DNA of 53,439 nucleotides from Clostridiales bacterium. Lineage in GTDB: Bacteria > Bacillota > Clostridia > Christensenellales > Aristaeellaceae. Below are positions 40,301-49,161 of the stretch, one piece after another. The stretch is from assembly GCA_015056155.1 (NCBI GenBank), contig SVGU01000008.1, positions 1-53,439 of the forward strand, in the 5' to 3' direction. The stretch's first letter is position 1, and each line of letters opens with the position of its first letter. Made by a program: the position numbers and the translations under genes. Below the pieces are notes generated by a model. The model was given only the letters and a program-made list of their open reading frames with translations. It did not search any database and was not told the DNA's origin.

Positions 40301-43300
40301 ACACGATCGCATATGGATGCTTCAGTAGTTCAGGTGAAATCAAGACAGGCAATGTGCGCGTTGTGCTTGAGGAAGGCATTGAAGTGATTGCTGCGAAAGC
40401 ATTCAATGACTGCGCAGGAATTACGGAGGTAGTACTGCCTTCGACGCTGGTGGAGATTGGTGCGGAGGCTTTCCAATTTTGTTGCGGAATTCAAAAGATC
40501 ACTTCTGATGCCGCGTTGCATTTGGAGCGAATCGGGAATTATGCATTCAATGGATGTACTGGCATAACGAAGGTGACGCTTGCAGACAGCCTGAAAAGCA
40601 TCGGCGTTTATGCATTCCAGAATTGCAGAAGCCTGAAAACACTTGATTTGGGCGATGGTGTGACGAGTATTGGTAACCATGCGTTCAAGGACTGTGTCAG
40701 CCTGGAAGAAATCTATCTGCCGGACAGTTACGTATCATATGATGGAACGACGACATACGGTCCATTCACGGGCTGTACATCCGTGCGAAAATTGAGTATC
40801 GGCAGCAGCAACGGAATCCTTTATCCCTATGATGTGAATATGGACAGCGAATGCCTGGAGGAGGTTACCATTCGCGGGTCAGTTCACACAATCGCATATG
40901 GATGCTTCAGTAGTTCAGGGGAAATCAGGACGGGCAATGTGCGCGTTGTCATTGAAGAAGGCGTGGAAGTGATTGGTGTAAAAGCATTCAATGGCTGCGC
41001 AGGAATTACGGAGGTAGTGCTGCCTTCCACACTGAGAGAAATCGGTTCAGAGGCGTTTTCTTCCTGCGGTATGATTAAGAGGATTAATCTCAGCGACACG
41101 ACGAGCCTGCAAATAATCGGCAATTATGCTTTCTATAAATGTGCTGGCATTACGGATGTGACGTTGGCAGATACGGTGATGAGCATCGGCGTTTATGCCT
41201 TCCAAGGTTGCAAAAACCTGAAAACGCTTGATCTGGGCGATGGTGTGACGAGTATTGGTAATCACGCATTCAAGGATTGTGTCAGCCTGGAAGAAATTTA
41301 TCTGCCGGACAGTTATGTGTCGAAAAATGGTACGACGACATATGGTCCATTTACAGGCTGTCTGGCAGTGAGAAAACTGAGTATCGGCTGCAGCAATGGG
41401 GTTATTTATCCCTATGATGTGAATATGGACAGCGAATGTCTGGAGGAAGTGATCGTTCGCGGGTCGGTGCAAACAATCAGTAATGGCTGCTTTGCGAATG
41501 CAGGTGAAATCAGGACAGGTAATGCGCGTGTTGTTCTTGAGGAGGGTGTGAAGACGATCAGCACAGACGCGTTCAATGGTTGTGCAGGGATTACGGAGGT
41601 AGTGTTGCCTTCCACGCTGAGAGAAATTGGTACAGAGGCGTTTTATGCCTGCACTAAGATCAAGAGAATTAATCTCGGCGACGCGACGAGCCTGCAAAAA
41701 ATCGGCAATTATGCTTTCTATAAATGTGCTGGCATTACGGATGTGACGCTGGCAGATACGGTGATGAGCATCGGCGTTTATGCATTCAATAACTGCACGG
41801 GATTGAAAACGCTTGATCTGGGTGATGGTGTAATGACTGTTGGTAACCATGCATTCAGGGATTGTATCAGCCTGGAAGAAATCTACCTGCCGGACAGTTA
41901 CGCATCATATAACGGAACAACGACATACGGTCCGTTCACAGGCTGCAAATCGGTTCGGAAACTGAGTATCGGCAGTAGTAACGGGATCATCTATCCCTAT
42001 GATGTGAATATAGACAGCATCCGTCTGGAGGAAATCGTCATTCGTGGGTCGGTGCGGACGATCGGCTACGGCAGCTTCGATAATGCTGGTGAAGCACGGA
42101 CCGGCAGCGTTCGGCTCATCCTTGAGGAAGGCGTGCAGGTGATTGAAGGCAATGCGTTCAGAGGCTGCACCGGCATTGCCGAAGTCGTCCTCCCATCCAC
42201 GCTGAAGACAATCGGAAACAACGCCTTCTATGGCTGCTCTGGTCTCCGGACCCTCCGCATCAGCGCGTCCACCACGGTGGCCGGCAATGCGTTCCCCAAA
42301 AAGGAAGGCATGCAGGTCCACATCGTCGGGCTGTCTGATGTTCCCGAGGAGACCGGGCGGGCGATGACGGACTACTTTGCGTCCCTTGGCGGCAATGTGG
42401 TCGATGCGGTGCAGCCCTATACGCTGGCAGTGTCCGCCAATGGCGGCGCGTTTGAGGACGATGTGGTTGAGATCCGCATCCAGTACGGCTGGCTGACGGT
42501 GATCGACGCGATGCCGCAGCCCACCAACGGCGAACATATCTTCAGCGGCTGGTTCACGGACGAAGCCTGTACGCAGCGCTTCACGGCGCAGACCATGCCC
42601 GCGCGGGATGTGACCCTCTATGCAGGCTGGGATGTGGATGTACATACCGTGACGCTGAACCTGATGGGCGGAAGTCTGGATCATGCGCTGGTTTTCCCGG
42701 CGGCGGCAGGCACGAACCCTGTGGCGCAGCTGACGCCGGAAATGGCGGAGCGCAGCTTCACCGGCTGGTATCTGGACCGGTATGCGGAGCTTCCCTTCGA
42801 CGGCGTGATGCCCTCGAAGGATGTGACGCTGTACGCCGGATATGTCAAGACCGGTCTGAACGGTGAGTACGTCATCGAAAACGGCGCGGCGACGCTGGTG
42901 GCCTATCATCTGGTGGAGCATGAGTCCACCACGGTCTATCTGCCGGAAACGGTGGAGGGTGTGCCGCTGACGCGCATCGCGGACGGTGCCTTTGACGGTA
43001 CGGCGGTGCGGGTGCTGCATCTGCCTGCGAACCTGGAGAGTGTGTCGCCCGCGGCCTTTGCGGGTATGGCGAAGCTGTCGGCGATCCATGTACGGGAGGC
43101 GAACACAGCCTTCAAGGCGGTCAACGGCGTGCTGTACAGCGCGGACGGTACGGTGCTGGTGTGCTATCCTGCGATGCACGGGATGAACGGCGTCGTTCCG
43201 GCTGGGGTGAAGGAGGTCGCGCCGTATGCCTTTGCGGATGCGCGGCTGATCAGCGTCACGCTGCCGGAGGGGCTGGAAAAGATCGGCACGTGTGCCTTCG

Positions 43301-46275
43301 CGGGTACGCAGCTGAAGGAAGTGAGCCTGCCTGAAAGCCTGCGGGTGCTGGGTGACCGGGCCTTCAGCGGCTGCAGAGAGCTGCTGCTGGTGTTGCTGGG
43401 GAACGGGCTGGAAACGCTGGGCACGGGCGTGTTTGCGAACACCAGCGGCATGCTGGCGGTCTTTGGCCCCGTGCTGAATGCAGAGGGAACTGCGCCGTCC
43501 GCAGCAGCGGTGTGGGCTGAAGAGAATCATCTGCTGTACAATTACTACGCGCTGAAGCTGGTGGCGAAAGCGACTTTCACGCAGCGCGTGCAGGCGGGCA
43601 AGCCGATGGAGCTGCCTGTTGCGGCAGAGGTGGGCGAGAACCTGTACTTCACGGGCTGGTATGCGGACGCGCAATGCAGCGGCGATGCTGTGGCGGCGGA
43701 TGCAGTCATGCCCAAGGCGGATACAACGCTGTACGCAGGTTCCCGCGCGGTGTTTACCTGTGAAACGATGACGGACGAGGATGGCGCAGCGACCCTGACC
43801 CTGACTGGCTGGGACGCTCGCAGCGGCCAGACGGAGGTCACGATCCCCGCAAGCATCGGCGGTGTGCCGGTGACGGCGGTGGCCGGCGGATGCTTCACGC
43901 AGGAGGCGGAAAGCATCACGGTGCCGCCGACGGTGACGGTGTTGGCGGATGGCTGGGTGCCTGAAGGCTGGCAGGGACAGATCATCGCTCCGGCCGGCAG
44001 TGCAGCGGCCCTGTATGCGGAAGCGGCAGGCCTGAGCTGCGCGGAGCAGCGCTGGCAGCTGACGCTGGAGGTGAACGGCGGCGCGGCCCTTCCGGCCATC
44101 TCGGCGCAGGCGGGCGAACTGCTCCTCCTGCCCGTGCCGCTGCGTACCGGCTGCGAGTTTGCGGGCTGGTATGCGGACAAGGCCCTGACGGAGGCGGCTG
44201 CGCTGACGGAGGAGGGCTTCTTCGCGATGCCCGGAGAACCGGCGACGCTGTATGCGGCCTGGACGGTGACGGATGCGGCGGCGGCGCAGCTGACCTTCAC
44301 CTACGAGGAGACGGAGGAGGGCATCGTCGTGACCGGCCTTGCGGCAGGTGCGAAGACGCTGGAGATCCCGGAAACGCTGCATGGCCTGCCTGTGGTGGGA
44401 ATGTCGGAGCGTGCCTTTGCGATGCAGACGGCGCTGACGACGGTGAAGCTGCCCGGGAGCATCGGCAAGGTGCCGGACGGCGCGTTCATGGGCTGCACGG
44501 CCCTGACGCAGGCGGAACTGGGCGAGGGGATCACGGAGCTGGGCGCAGAGTGCTTCATGCACTGCGTCAGCCTGACGAGCCTGACCCTGCCTGAATCGCT
44601 GGAACGGCTCGGCTCCTGTGCGCTGGAGGGAACGGCATTGACCACCCTGCATCTGCCTGGGGGCGTGAGCTGGATCGCTTCCGATGCGCTGAGCGGCTGC
44701 AATCAGCTGGCAAGCGTGACGGCGGCGGAGGATAATTCTTTCTACATGTCCGTGGACGGCGTGCTGTACGACCTGCTGGATGACAAGCTGGTGAAGTACC
44801 CTGCGGCGCGTCCCGGAACGGAATACACGGTCATGGACGGCACGTGCGTCATTGGCAGCCATGCATTCAGCGGTGCTCCGCTGGAGCGCATCACGCTCCC
44901 CGAGAGCGTATGGGCGCTGGAAAGCGGCGCTTTCGCGGGCTGCCGGAGCCTCCGGGCACTGCCGGAAATGACCTCTGCGTACCTGAACAGCATCCCGGCG
45001 GACGCCTTCACAGGCTGCTATGCGCTCCGGGAGATCACCATTCCCGAAACCATCACCGCGATCGGCGACGGCGCGTTTGCCATGTGCCCTGCACTGGTGA
45101 AGGCTGCGGTGCCGGAGAGCGTGACGAAGATCGGCTTGCAGGCCTTTGGCGCCGGCGTGACGATCGAAGGACGGACGGGCTCCTTCGCCGAAACCTATGC
45201 GGCGGACAACCGGCTGCTGTTTATCGACCCGGAATGCACGATTCTGCCGGAGAGCCTCGTCATCAGCGCGGATGCACTGACGCTGGCCCGCGGCGAAACG
45301 GCACGGCTGACGGCGGCGATTCTCCCGGAAAATGCGACGCTGAGCGGCATCCGCTGGTTCAGCAGCGACTCGTCTGTCGTGGCGGTCAGCGCCGATGGCG
45401 AGGTCCGCGCGCTGGCAGCAGGCACTGCGCAGGTGCAGGCGGTGACAGCCAATGGCCTGACGGACGTCTGTACGGTGACGGTTTCCGGCGATATCCTGGT
45501 GGATACCCTGATACTGGATGCGGACGCCGTCACCCTGACGGAAACGATGCAGCATCAGATGGTGTGGAGCATCCTGCCGGAAAATGCCAGCCTGACGACC
45601 CTCAGCTGGACGAGCGCGGATGAAAGCGTCTGCACGGTGGATGAAAACGGCCTTGTGACGGCGCTGAATGCCGGCAGCACGACCCTCACGGCAACGGCTC
45701 CCGGCGGCGTCAGCGCCAGCTGTACAGTGACGGTCCTCCGGCGCGTGCAGGAGATCCGTCTGATGGCGGAAGCCACGACGGTGACGACCGGCGAAGCGCT
45801 GTCCCTGACATGGGAGGTGCTGCCTGCGGACGCGGCTGACCAGACGATCACATGGCGGGTCGAACCCGCTGAATACGCGCAGTGCGTGGACGGCGTGGTG
45901 ACATTCAGCCGGAGCGGCTACTACACCGTGACGGCGACGGCGGCGGACATGAACCTTGTCAGCGCCAGCATTCTTGTGGAATGTCTGGCGGACACGGTGT
46001 GGCAGCTGCCTGAGGCGCTGTGCGGGATCGAAGAGGAGGCGTTCCTCGGTGCAACGGCGGAGCATATCGTCCTCGGCGGCAGCGTTGTGACGATCGGCCC
46101 CCGCGCCTTTGCGGACTGCCCGAGCCTCTACCGGATCGACGTCCCGGACAGCGTCACGACCATCGACGACTCGGTCTTCGAAGGAACGAGCGTGACCATC
46201 GTCTGCCCGCCGGGCAGCTATGCGCAGCAGTGGGCGGAGGAACACGGCTTCCCCTGGATCATCGCGGCTGAGTGA
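37333..46275 (+). CDS. Giant secreted BspA-like leucine-rich-repeat protein
   Basis: 2980 residues. A signal peptide (about 1-38, ending AQA) is followed by a unique region (40-540). An InlB-type B-repeat lies at about 545-620 (FLGWCTESTGEG). LRR_5/BspA repeats begin near 770. Four near-identical 195-residue blocks (about 874-1651) each contain LDLGDGV followed by GNHAF and YGPFTGC. Further B-repeats (FSGWFTDEACTQRF, FTGWYLDRY) alternate with LRR blocks, then come three Big_2 Ig-like domains (about 2636-2885) and a last LRR pair. There is no LPXTG, SLH or choline-binding end, so it is secreted or held by other means. BspA-like proteins are adhesins or glycan/host-binding surface proteins. The start has GGGGAG upstream. 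Confidence 0.92.
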   Translation: MKPTMKRVLSLTLAMLMCLGVVPEMAKMPWPLLLPQAQAEETAERRVPSWAYELPQEPLGDERSSGEWRYALRAGDGYAVITGYDGNSANLAAPAKLDGYDVVGIADGAFSHAVAEITLHGNILYMGDSAFGDAQPVIRALNGSYALLWADSHGLPWQNVSTGVFMPDVVDFSDAPSGRVRRRGDAYVQLGQLEAQRVRTGSFIWLTDARGIVFYYRITALTPQGETVLAAVEVPEVGDVVRELSLTQTIDFTDGEFIPAEGAVMIDSPAGTKDRSTSSEPMDGWTVDLSGGFEKALGKKGSDELECRLVASASGTARYTVEVHNGVLTYYETTENEVVNVDASIATRYGVQGDVWNKAFLSKELPLGDVIIMTGFASVTIEINVVLEFEALFSVKYTTVSSTTKNYDFNKEDWVITDRYATVKPGDNCTFDAAATVRVYVEIEATVAVFAIVKILEISFSLGGEAAYSASTARAFPCELLELRVFARVSISAGVWVGENSVGAKANLLNADLLPKDWLVLRFHLHTVEPVFHRAEDCPFNSVCTVKFEPRNGQKIPSIEVYSGLPIGNNQVPEIKENEYTGKFLGWCTESTGEGVNWEIGSIDGDIVMNDMTLYGIWEKTVPVEFISYADKTPDVQHIPVGGKAVEPAAPQREGYTFLYWYVQEDGEDRRWYFRDYVVPEEGLTLLAKWRNDETGEEVDGDGTTSVMTIGSGASVSTWQDTAEYFKYSIFTVDGKPEGINLTGLTGLATHVRVPSRMTVDVDPSAEVDLESLKVYSISGGIFQGNTNLEAVDFAYQGQISSQSYMFSGCTNLRFVDLRGISMTSVANSMFRGCTSLEKVILPPGIKTIGSSAFYGCASLDSVKLPMGISEVGNYAFSGCTNITKVTLSDSLKSIGVYAFQSCKNLRVLDLGDGVTSIGNHAFVDCVSLEEIYLPDSYASHNGTTSYGPFTGCISVRKLSIGSSNGIIYPYDVNMDSECLEEVIVRGSVHTIAYGCFSSSGEIKTGNVRVVLEEGIEVIAAKAFNDCAGITEVVLPSTLVEIGAEAFQFCCGIQKITSDAALHLERIGNYAFNGCTGITKVTLADSLKSIGVYAFQNCRSLKTLDLGDGVTSIGNHAFKDCVSLEEIYLPDSYVSYDGTTTYGPFTGCTSVRKLSIGSSNGILYPYDVNMDSECLEEVTIRGSVHTIAYGCFSSSGEIRTGNVRVVIEEGVEVIGVKAFNGCAGITEVVLPSTLREIGSEAFSSCGMIKRINLSDTTSLQIIGNYAFYKCAGITDVTLADTVMSIGVYAFQGCKNLKTLDLGDGVTSIGNHAFKDCVSLEEIYLPDSYVSKNGTTTYGPFTGCLAVRKLSIGCSNGVIYPYDVNMDSECLEEVIVRGSVQTISNGCFANAGEIRTGNARVVLEEGVKTISTDAFNGCAGITEVVLPSTLREIGTEAFYACTKIKRINLGDATSLQKIGNYAFYKCAGITDVTLADTVMSIGVYAFNNCTGLKTLDLGDGVMTVGNHAFRDCISLEEIYLPDSYASYNGTTTYGPFTGCKSVRKLSIGSSNGIIYPYDVNIDSIRLEEIVIRGSVRTIGYGSFDNAGEARTGSVRLILEEGVQVIEGNAFRGCTGIAEVVLPSTLKTIGNNAFYGCSGLRTLRISASTTVAGNAFPKKEGMQVHIVGLSDVPEETGRAMTDYFASLGGNVVDAVQPYTLAVSANGGAFEDDVVEIRIQYGWLTVIDAMPQPTNGEHIFSGWFTDEACTQRFTAQTMPARDVTLYAGWDVDVHTVTLNLMGGSLDHALVFPAAAGTNPVAQLTPEMAERSFTGWYLDRYAELPFDGVMPSKDVTLYAGYVKTGLNGEYVIENGAATLVAYHLVEHESTTVYLPETVEGVPLTRIADGAFDGTAVRVLHLPANLESVSPAAFAGMAKLSAIHVREANTAFKAVNGVLYSADGTVLVCYPAMHGMNGVVPAGVKEVAPYAFADARLISVTLPEGLEKIGTCAFAGTQLKEVSLPESLRVLGDRAFSGCRELLLVLLGNGLETLGTGVFANTSGMLAVFGPVLNAEGTAPSAAAVWAEENHLLYNYYALKLVAKATFTQRVQAGKPMELPVAAEVGENLYFTGWYADAQCSGDAVAADAVMPKADTTLYAGSRAVFTCETMTDEDGAATLTLTGWDARSGQTEVTIPASIGGVPVTAVAGGCFTQEAESITVPPTVTVLADGWVPEGWQGQIIAPAGSAAALYAEAAGLSCAEQRWQLTLEVNGGAALPAISAQAGELLLLPVPLRTGCEFAGWYADKALTEAAALTEEGFFAMPGEPATLYAAWTVTDAAAAQLTFTYEETEEGIVVTGLAAGAKTLEIPETLHGLPVVGMSERAFAMQTALTTVKLPGSIGKVPDGAFMGCTALTQAELGEGITELGAECFMHCVSLTSLTLPESLERLGSCALEGTALTTLHLPGGVSWIASDALSGCNQLASVTAAEDNSFYMSVDGVLYDLLDDKLVKYPAARPGTEYTVMDGTCVIGSHAFSGAPLERITLPESVWALESGAFAGCRSLRALPEMTSAYLNSIPADAFTGCYALREITIPETITAIGDGAFAMCPALVKAAVPESVTKIGLQAFGAGVTIEGRTGSFAETYAADNRLLFIDPECTILPESLVISADALTLARGETARLTAAILPENATLSGIRWFSSDSSVVAVSADGEVRALAAGTAQVQAVTANGLTDVCTVTVSGDILVDTLILDADAVTLTETMQHQMVWSILPENASLTTLSWTSADESVCTVDENGLVTALNAGSTTLTATAPGGVSASCTVTVLRRVQEIRLMAEATTVTTGEALSLTWEVLPADAADQTITWRVEPAEYAQCVDGVVTFSRSGYYTVTATAADMNLVSASILVECLADTVWQLPEALCGIEEEAFLGATAEHIVLGGSVVTIGPRAFADCPSLYRIDVPDSVTTIDDSVFEGTSVTIVCPPGSYAQQWAEEHGFPWIIAAE
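39952..42285 (+). repeat. Four tandem 585-bp repeats inside the giant gene
   Basis: The codons for NYAF recur at 39952, 40537, 41122 and 41707, exactly 585 bases (195 codons) apart; the fourth unit is 579 long. Long runs are nearly identical at the DNA level, for example GGCGATGGTGTGACGAGTAT in three units. The stretch is visibly AT-richer than the rest of the gene, with codons such as ATT, AAT and TAT that are rare elsewhere here. Confidence 0.9.
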
Positions 46276-46292
46276 ACGGAAAACGAAACGCG

Positions 46293-46323
46293 GCGGCGCG
46301 TCTGTAACGGGTGCGCCGCTTTT
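46293..46323 (+). terminator. Intrinsic terminator of the giant gene
   Basis: GCGGCGC / GCGCCGC (7 bp, 13-nt loop) followed by TTTT. Confidence 0.8.
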
Positions 46324-46329
46324 GCCTGC

Positions 46330-46358
46330 TTGTCAGATCATCGCGGGCGTGCTACAAT
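46330..46358 (+). promoter_or_regulatory. Promoter of the clostripain-like gene
   Basis: TTGTCA (46330-46335), a 17-base spacer, then TACAAT (46353-46358), 36 bases before the start. Confidence 0.65.
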
Positions 46359-46394
46359 GGAGCCAATCAGGACGGGAAGGCGGGGAGAAAGGGC

Positions 46395-47360
46395 ATGAAA
46401 AAGTGGCTGTTGCTGTTTATTCTGCTCCTGCTGCCCTGCGGTGCGCTGGCGCGGGAGGAGACGACGCTGATGCTGTACATGCTCGGCGGCGATCTGGAGA
46501 TGGATTCGGGCGCTGCCTCCGCCGACCTGAGGGAGCTGCTGACGGCGTCTTTGCCGGAGGGCTTGCGTGCGGTCGTGCTGACAGGCGGAAGCCCGGCGTG
46601 GGAGCTGCCCGGCGTTGCAGACGGCGCAGTGCAGGTCTCGGAAGTATCGCAGGGGCAGATGTCGCCTCTGGCGTGCTGGGAGGACGCCGCCTGTGCCGAC
46701 GCGGGGACGCTGGAGCTCTTTTTGCGGGAGTACGCCCCGGCGCAGGGAAATGCGGTACTGGTCTTCTGGGGGCATGGCTGCAAGGGCCTTGAAGGCGTTG
46801 GATACGATCTGCTCGCGGACGGGGATACCCTGACGGTTCCGGAGATTGCGGGCGTGCTGGTGGAATATCCCGGGCGCATATCCGCCGTGGGCTTCGATGC
46901 ATGCAGCATGGCGACGATCGAAACGGCGGCACTGCTCTCCCCATGGACGGACTGGTTGATTGCCTCCCCGGAGCCGGAGATGCTGTCCGGCTGGCCGTAC
47001 CGGTCGTGGGTGCAGGCCTATGACGGGGATATGGCAGCGTGGCTGGCGGCGCTCAGAGAGCAGACGGTGCTGCGCTGGCAGCGGGAACGGGCAGGCTCCG
47101 GCCTGACGGTGCTGTCGCTGCGGGAGCTGGACGCGCATGGTGACCTGCTGAAGACGCTGTTCGGAAAAGCAGCTGGCATACCGGGATGCACGCTTGCAGA
47201 GCTGGCAGGCGGGGACGAAAGCCTCCGTGCGGAGCTGGATGCGTGGCTGAACGGGCAGACGCTGCGCACGGGCATATTCGGTGAATCGCTGCCCGGGCAG
47301 CTGCAGCGCCTTCCTGCGCTGGAGGACGCCTGTCTTCGCTGGCAGCAGCGCGTGAGATAA
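46395..47360 (+). CDS. Clostripain-family (C11) cysteine peptidase, secreted
   Basis: 321 residues. Signal peptide MKKWLLLFILLLLPCGALA. The catalytic dyad fits family C11: His in LVFWGHGCKG and Cys in GFDACSMATIETA, followed by WLIASPEPEMLSGWPY. Clostripain-type enzymes cleave after Arg or Lys and often mature by self-cleavage. This one is shorter than classical clostripain and lacks an obvious C-terminal domain. It follows the giant surface protein but has its own promoter. The start has GGGGAGAAAGG upstream. Confidence 0.88.
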   Translation: MKKWLLLFILLLLPCGALAREETTLMLYMLGGDLEMDSGAASADLRELLTASLPEGLRAVVLTGGSPAWELPGVADGAVQVSEVSQGQMSPLACWEDAACADAGTLELFLREYAPAQGNAVLVFWGHGCKGLEGVGYDLLADGDTLTVPEIAGVLVEYPGRISAVGFDACSMATIETAALLSPWTDWLIASPEPEMLSGWPYRSWVQAYDGDMAAWLAALREQTVLRWQRERAGSGLTVLSLRELDAHGDLLKTLFGKAAGIPGCTLAELAGGDESLRAELDAWLNGQTLRTGIFGESLPGQLQRLPALEDACLRWQQRVR

Positions 47361-47383
47361 GTATGATGATAACTGCACATAAA

Positions 47384-47416
47384 AGGCCTGCGTTCCGTTT
47401 TCAGGAGCGCAGGCCT
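47384..47416. terminator. Bidirectional terminator between convergent genes
   Basis: AGGCCTGCG / CGCAGGCCT with an inner TTCC / GGAG stem. The minus-strand reading ends CTTTTATG; it serves at least the GNAT gene. Confidence 0.7.
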
Positions 47417-47432
47417 CTGGCGTTCAGGGGAA

Positions 47433-47975
47433 TCAGGAGAGCGTCTCGTACATGGAGTATTCCACCTCGCCGTGGATCCCCTCCAGACCGCCGGGAACGA
47501 GCTCGGCGAGCATGAGGCAGTCTGGGTGGGGGAGATGGACGCTCGGCGCGGCGACGACGCCGTAATTGGCGGAGGTACGGAAGCCGCGGGAACGGTAGTT
47601 GGCGGGGTTCCCCTCGACCAGCACGGCGGTGTAGCCCATGCCGCGGGCGAGATCGAAGGCGCGCTCGATCAGGTCGCGGGAGATGTGCTGGCGCTGACGG
47701 TCGGTCCGCACGGCGGCGGGGGTCAGGATCAGCAGCCGGTCCTGATAGCGGCCCTCGATATGGAAGCGGGACAGCATCACGTAGCCGATGGGCGCGCCGT
47801 CCTCCAGCATCAGCAGCTCCAGTTCCGGCAGGTAGTTTTCCTTCCTGCGGATCTCCTCCACCAGGCTGCGGACCGTGCGGCCCTCCTCGGCGGATTCATG
47901 GTCGGTGAACACCTGCTCCACCAGCTCCAGCGAGGACTGCAGGTATTCGGGCTTCATGGAAATGATCTCTCTCAT
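47433..47975 (-). CDS. GNAT-family N-acetyltransferase
   Basis: 180 residues. The acetyl-CoA binding region is recognisable as ILTPAAVRTDRQRQHISRDL followed by RAFDLARGMGYTAVLVEGNP and YRSRGFRTS. This arrangement (YR-x-GF late in the chain) is typical of the YhbS-like group. Substrate unknown. The start at MREIIS has GGAGG nine bases upstream and overlaps the uracil-DNA glycosylase stop by ATGA, so the two are co-translated. Confidence 0.88.
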   Translation of the reverse strand: MREIISMKPEYLQSSLELVEQVFTDHESAEEGRTVRSLVEEIRRKENYLPELELLMLEDGAPIGYVMLSRFHIEGRYQDRLLILTPAAVRTDRQRQHISRDLIERAFDLARGMGYTAVLVEGNPANYRSRGFRTSANYGVVAAPSVHLPHPDCLMLAELVPGGLEGIHGEVEYSMYETLS

Positions 47976-48565
47976 TCGGGGCTTCCTCCGTATATGTCGT
48001 TGTACAGGCCCAGCTCCATCAGCTTGTCCCGCAGGCGCTGCATGTCTTCCCATGCTTCGCGCTTCTTTGCGGGGTCGCGCAGGAGGGCGCTGGGGTGGTA
48101 GGTCGGCATCATCCACACGCCCTTGCGCTCGAACCAGCGGCCACGGTCGCGGGTGATGCGGATCTCCGGTCCGAGGGTGTTCTTCGCGGCGGTGGAGCCC
48201 AGCAGCACAATCACCTTCGGGCGGATCAGCGCCGTCTGCATCCGCAGGTGCAGCTTGCAGGCAGCGGCCTCCTCCTCAGTGGGGACGCGGTTGTTGGGCG
48301 GGCGGCATTTGACGATGTTGCAGATATACACCCGGTCGCGGGGGAGGCTGATGGCGGCGAGCATGCGCGTCAGCAGCTGTCCGGCGGGGCCGACGAAGGC
48401 GAGCCCTTCCTCGTCCTCGACCTGTCCGGGGCCTTCGCCGATGAACATCAGCGGGCTGTTCAGGTCGCCCTGACCGGGAACCTTGTTGCGGATGCCCTCA
48501 TGAAGGGGGCACATCGCGCAGGCGGCGACCTGCTGGCGGAACAGCGCCCATGTGATCTCCGGCAT
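47972..48565 (-). CDS. Type-4 uracil-DNA glycosylase with iron-sulfur cluster
   Basis: 197 residues. Four cluster cysteines are visible: CAMC near the N-terminus, then the last Cys of YICNIVKCRPPNNR and the Cys of AAACKLHL. The catalytic motifs are IGEGPGQVEDEEGLAFVGPAG and the C-terminal YHPSALLR. It removes uracil from DNA after cytosine deamination. The start at MPEITW was chosen because GGAGG lies eight bases upstream; an ATG 21 bases earlier is weaker. Confidence 0.95.
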   Translation of the reverse strand: MPEITWALFRQQVAACAMCPLHEGIRNKVPGQGDLNSPLMFIGEGPGQVEDEEGLAFVGPAGQLLTRMLAAISLPRDRVYICNIVKCRPPNNRVPTEEEAAACKLHLRMQTALIRPKVIVLLGSTAAKNTLGPEIRITRDRGRWFERKGVWMMPTYHPSALLRDPAKKREAWEDMQRLRDKLMELGLYNDIYGGSPE

Positions 48566-48601
48566 CGCGGAGCCCTCCTTTGTCATGTGTATCGGTCGGG
48601 A

Positions 48602-49090
48602 TCAGATGCGCATCTGCCAGAGGGTGAAGGTCTGGCTGATGTCGGATGCGAGCCAGTTGATCAGGCTGACGAGCAGGGCGATCAGCACGAGGATGGCGGC
48701 GGTGCCGAGGATGACCCCGGCGAAATCGCCCAGACCTGCGATCAGCTGCCATGTGCTGCGGCGCAGCTCCTGACGCTCCTCCTCGGTCAGCAGCTCCTCG
48801 GACAGGGGATCCTCATCCCACAGTGCCTCCTCATCTTCCAGCAAACTGCCGTCGGCGGTGTCGTAGGAGCCGGCGTAGCTGAAGGGCTGGACCGGCGCGT
48901 CGGCAGGCGGATAGCCGTCCTCCGCCTCGTCTTCGAGGAATGCGTCGCCGTCCGGAGCGAGGGCATAATCCTCCTCGGTATAGATGCGGTCATCATCCTC
49001 GTCCACGGGATAGGCGACGTCCGGGCGCTCAGGGGGACGGAAGGCCGGCTGATGCGGCTCATGCTGTCTGGTGTGGTCGAAATAGGTCAT
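48602..49090 (-). CDS. Acidic single-pass membrane protein of unknown function
   Basis: 162 residues. The first 105 are strongly acidic and low in complexity (VDEDDDRIYTEEDY, LEDEEALWDEDPLSEELL). A helical segment (EEERQELRRSTWQLIAGLGD) follows, then one long membrane helix (about 126-148) and a short tail. I do not know the family. GGAGG lies seven bases before the start. It lies 36 bases before the glycosylase gene. Confidence 0.7.
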   Translation of the reverse strand: MTYFDHTRQHEPHQPAFRPPERPDVAYPVDEDDDRIYTEEDYALAPDGDAFLEDEAEDGYPPADAPVQPFSYAGSYDTADGSLLEDEEALWDEDPLSEELLTEEERQELRRSTWQLIAGLGDFAGVILGTAAILVLIALLVSLINWLASDISQTFTLWQMRI

Positions 49091-49161
49091 GGGGTCGCCT
49101 CCGGAATCGTGTTGTCTTCAATCAAGATAACGGATCAGCCCGGGGAATCCATGCCGATTCG

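Noticed and set aside
39952-42285. CRISPR-like periodic repeat
   Set aside because: The repeat is 585 bp, in frame and protein-coding; it is an LRR block expansion.
41905-46245. A 1446-codon open frame antisense to the giant repeat gene
   Set aside because: It mirrors the codon pattern of a GC-rich gene: low-complexity His/Arg/Gln-rich translation, no ribosome binding site, no family motif. The sense strand has clear protein domains throughout.
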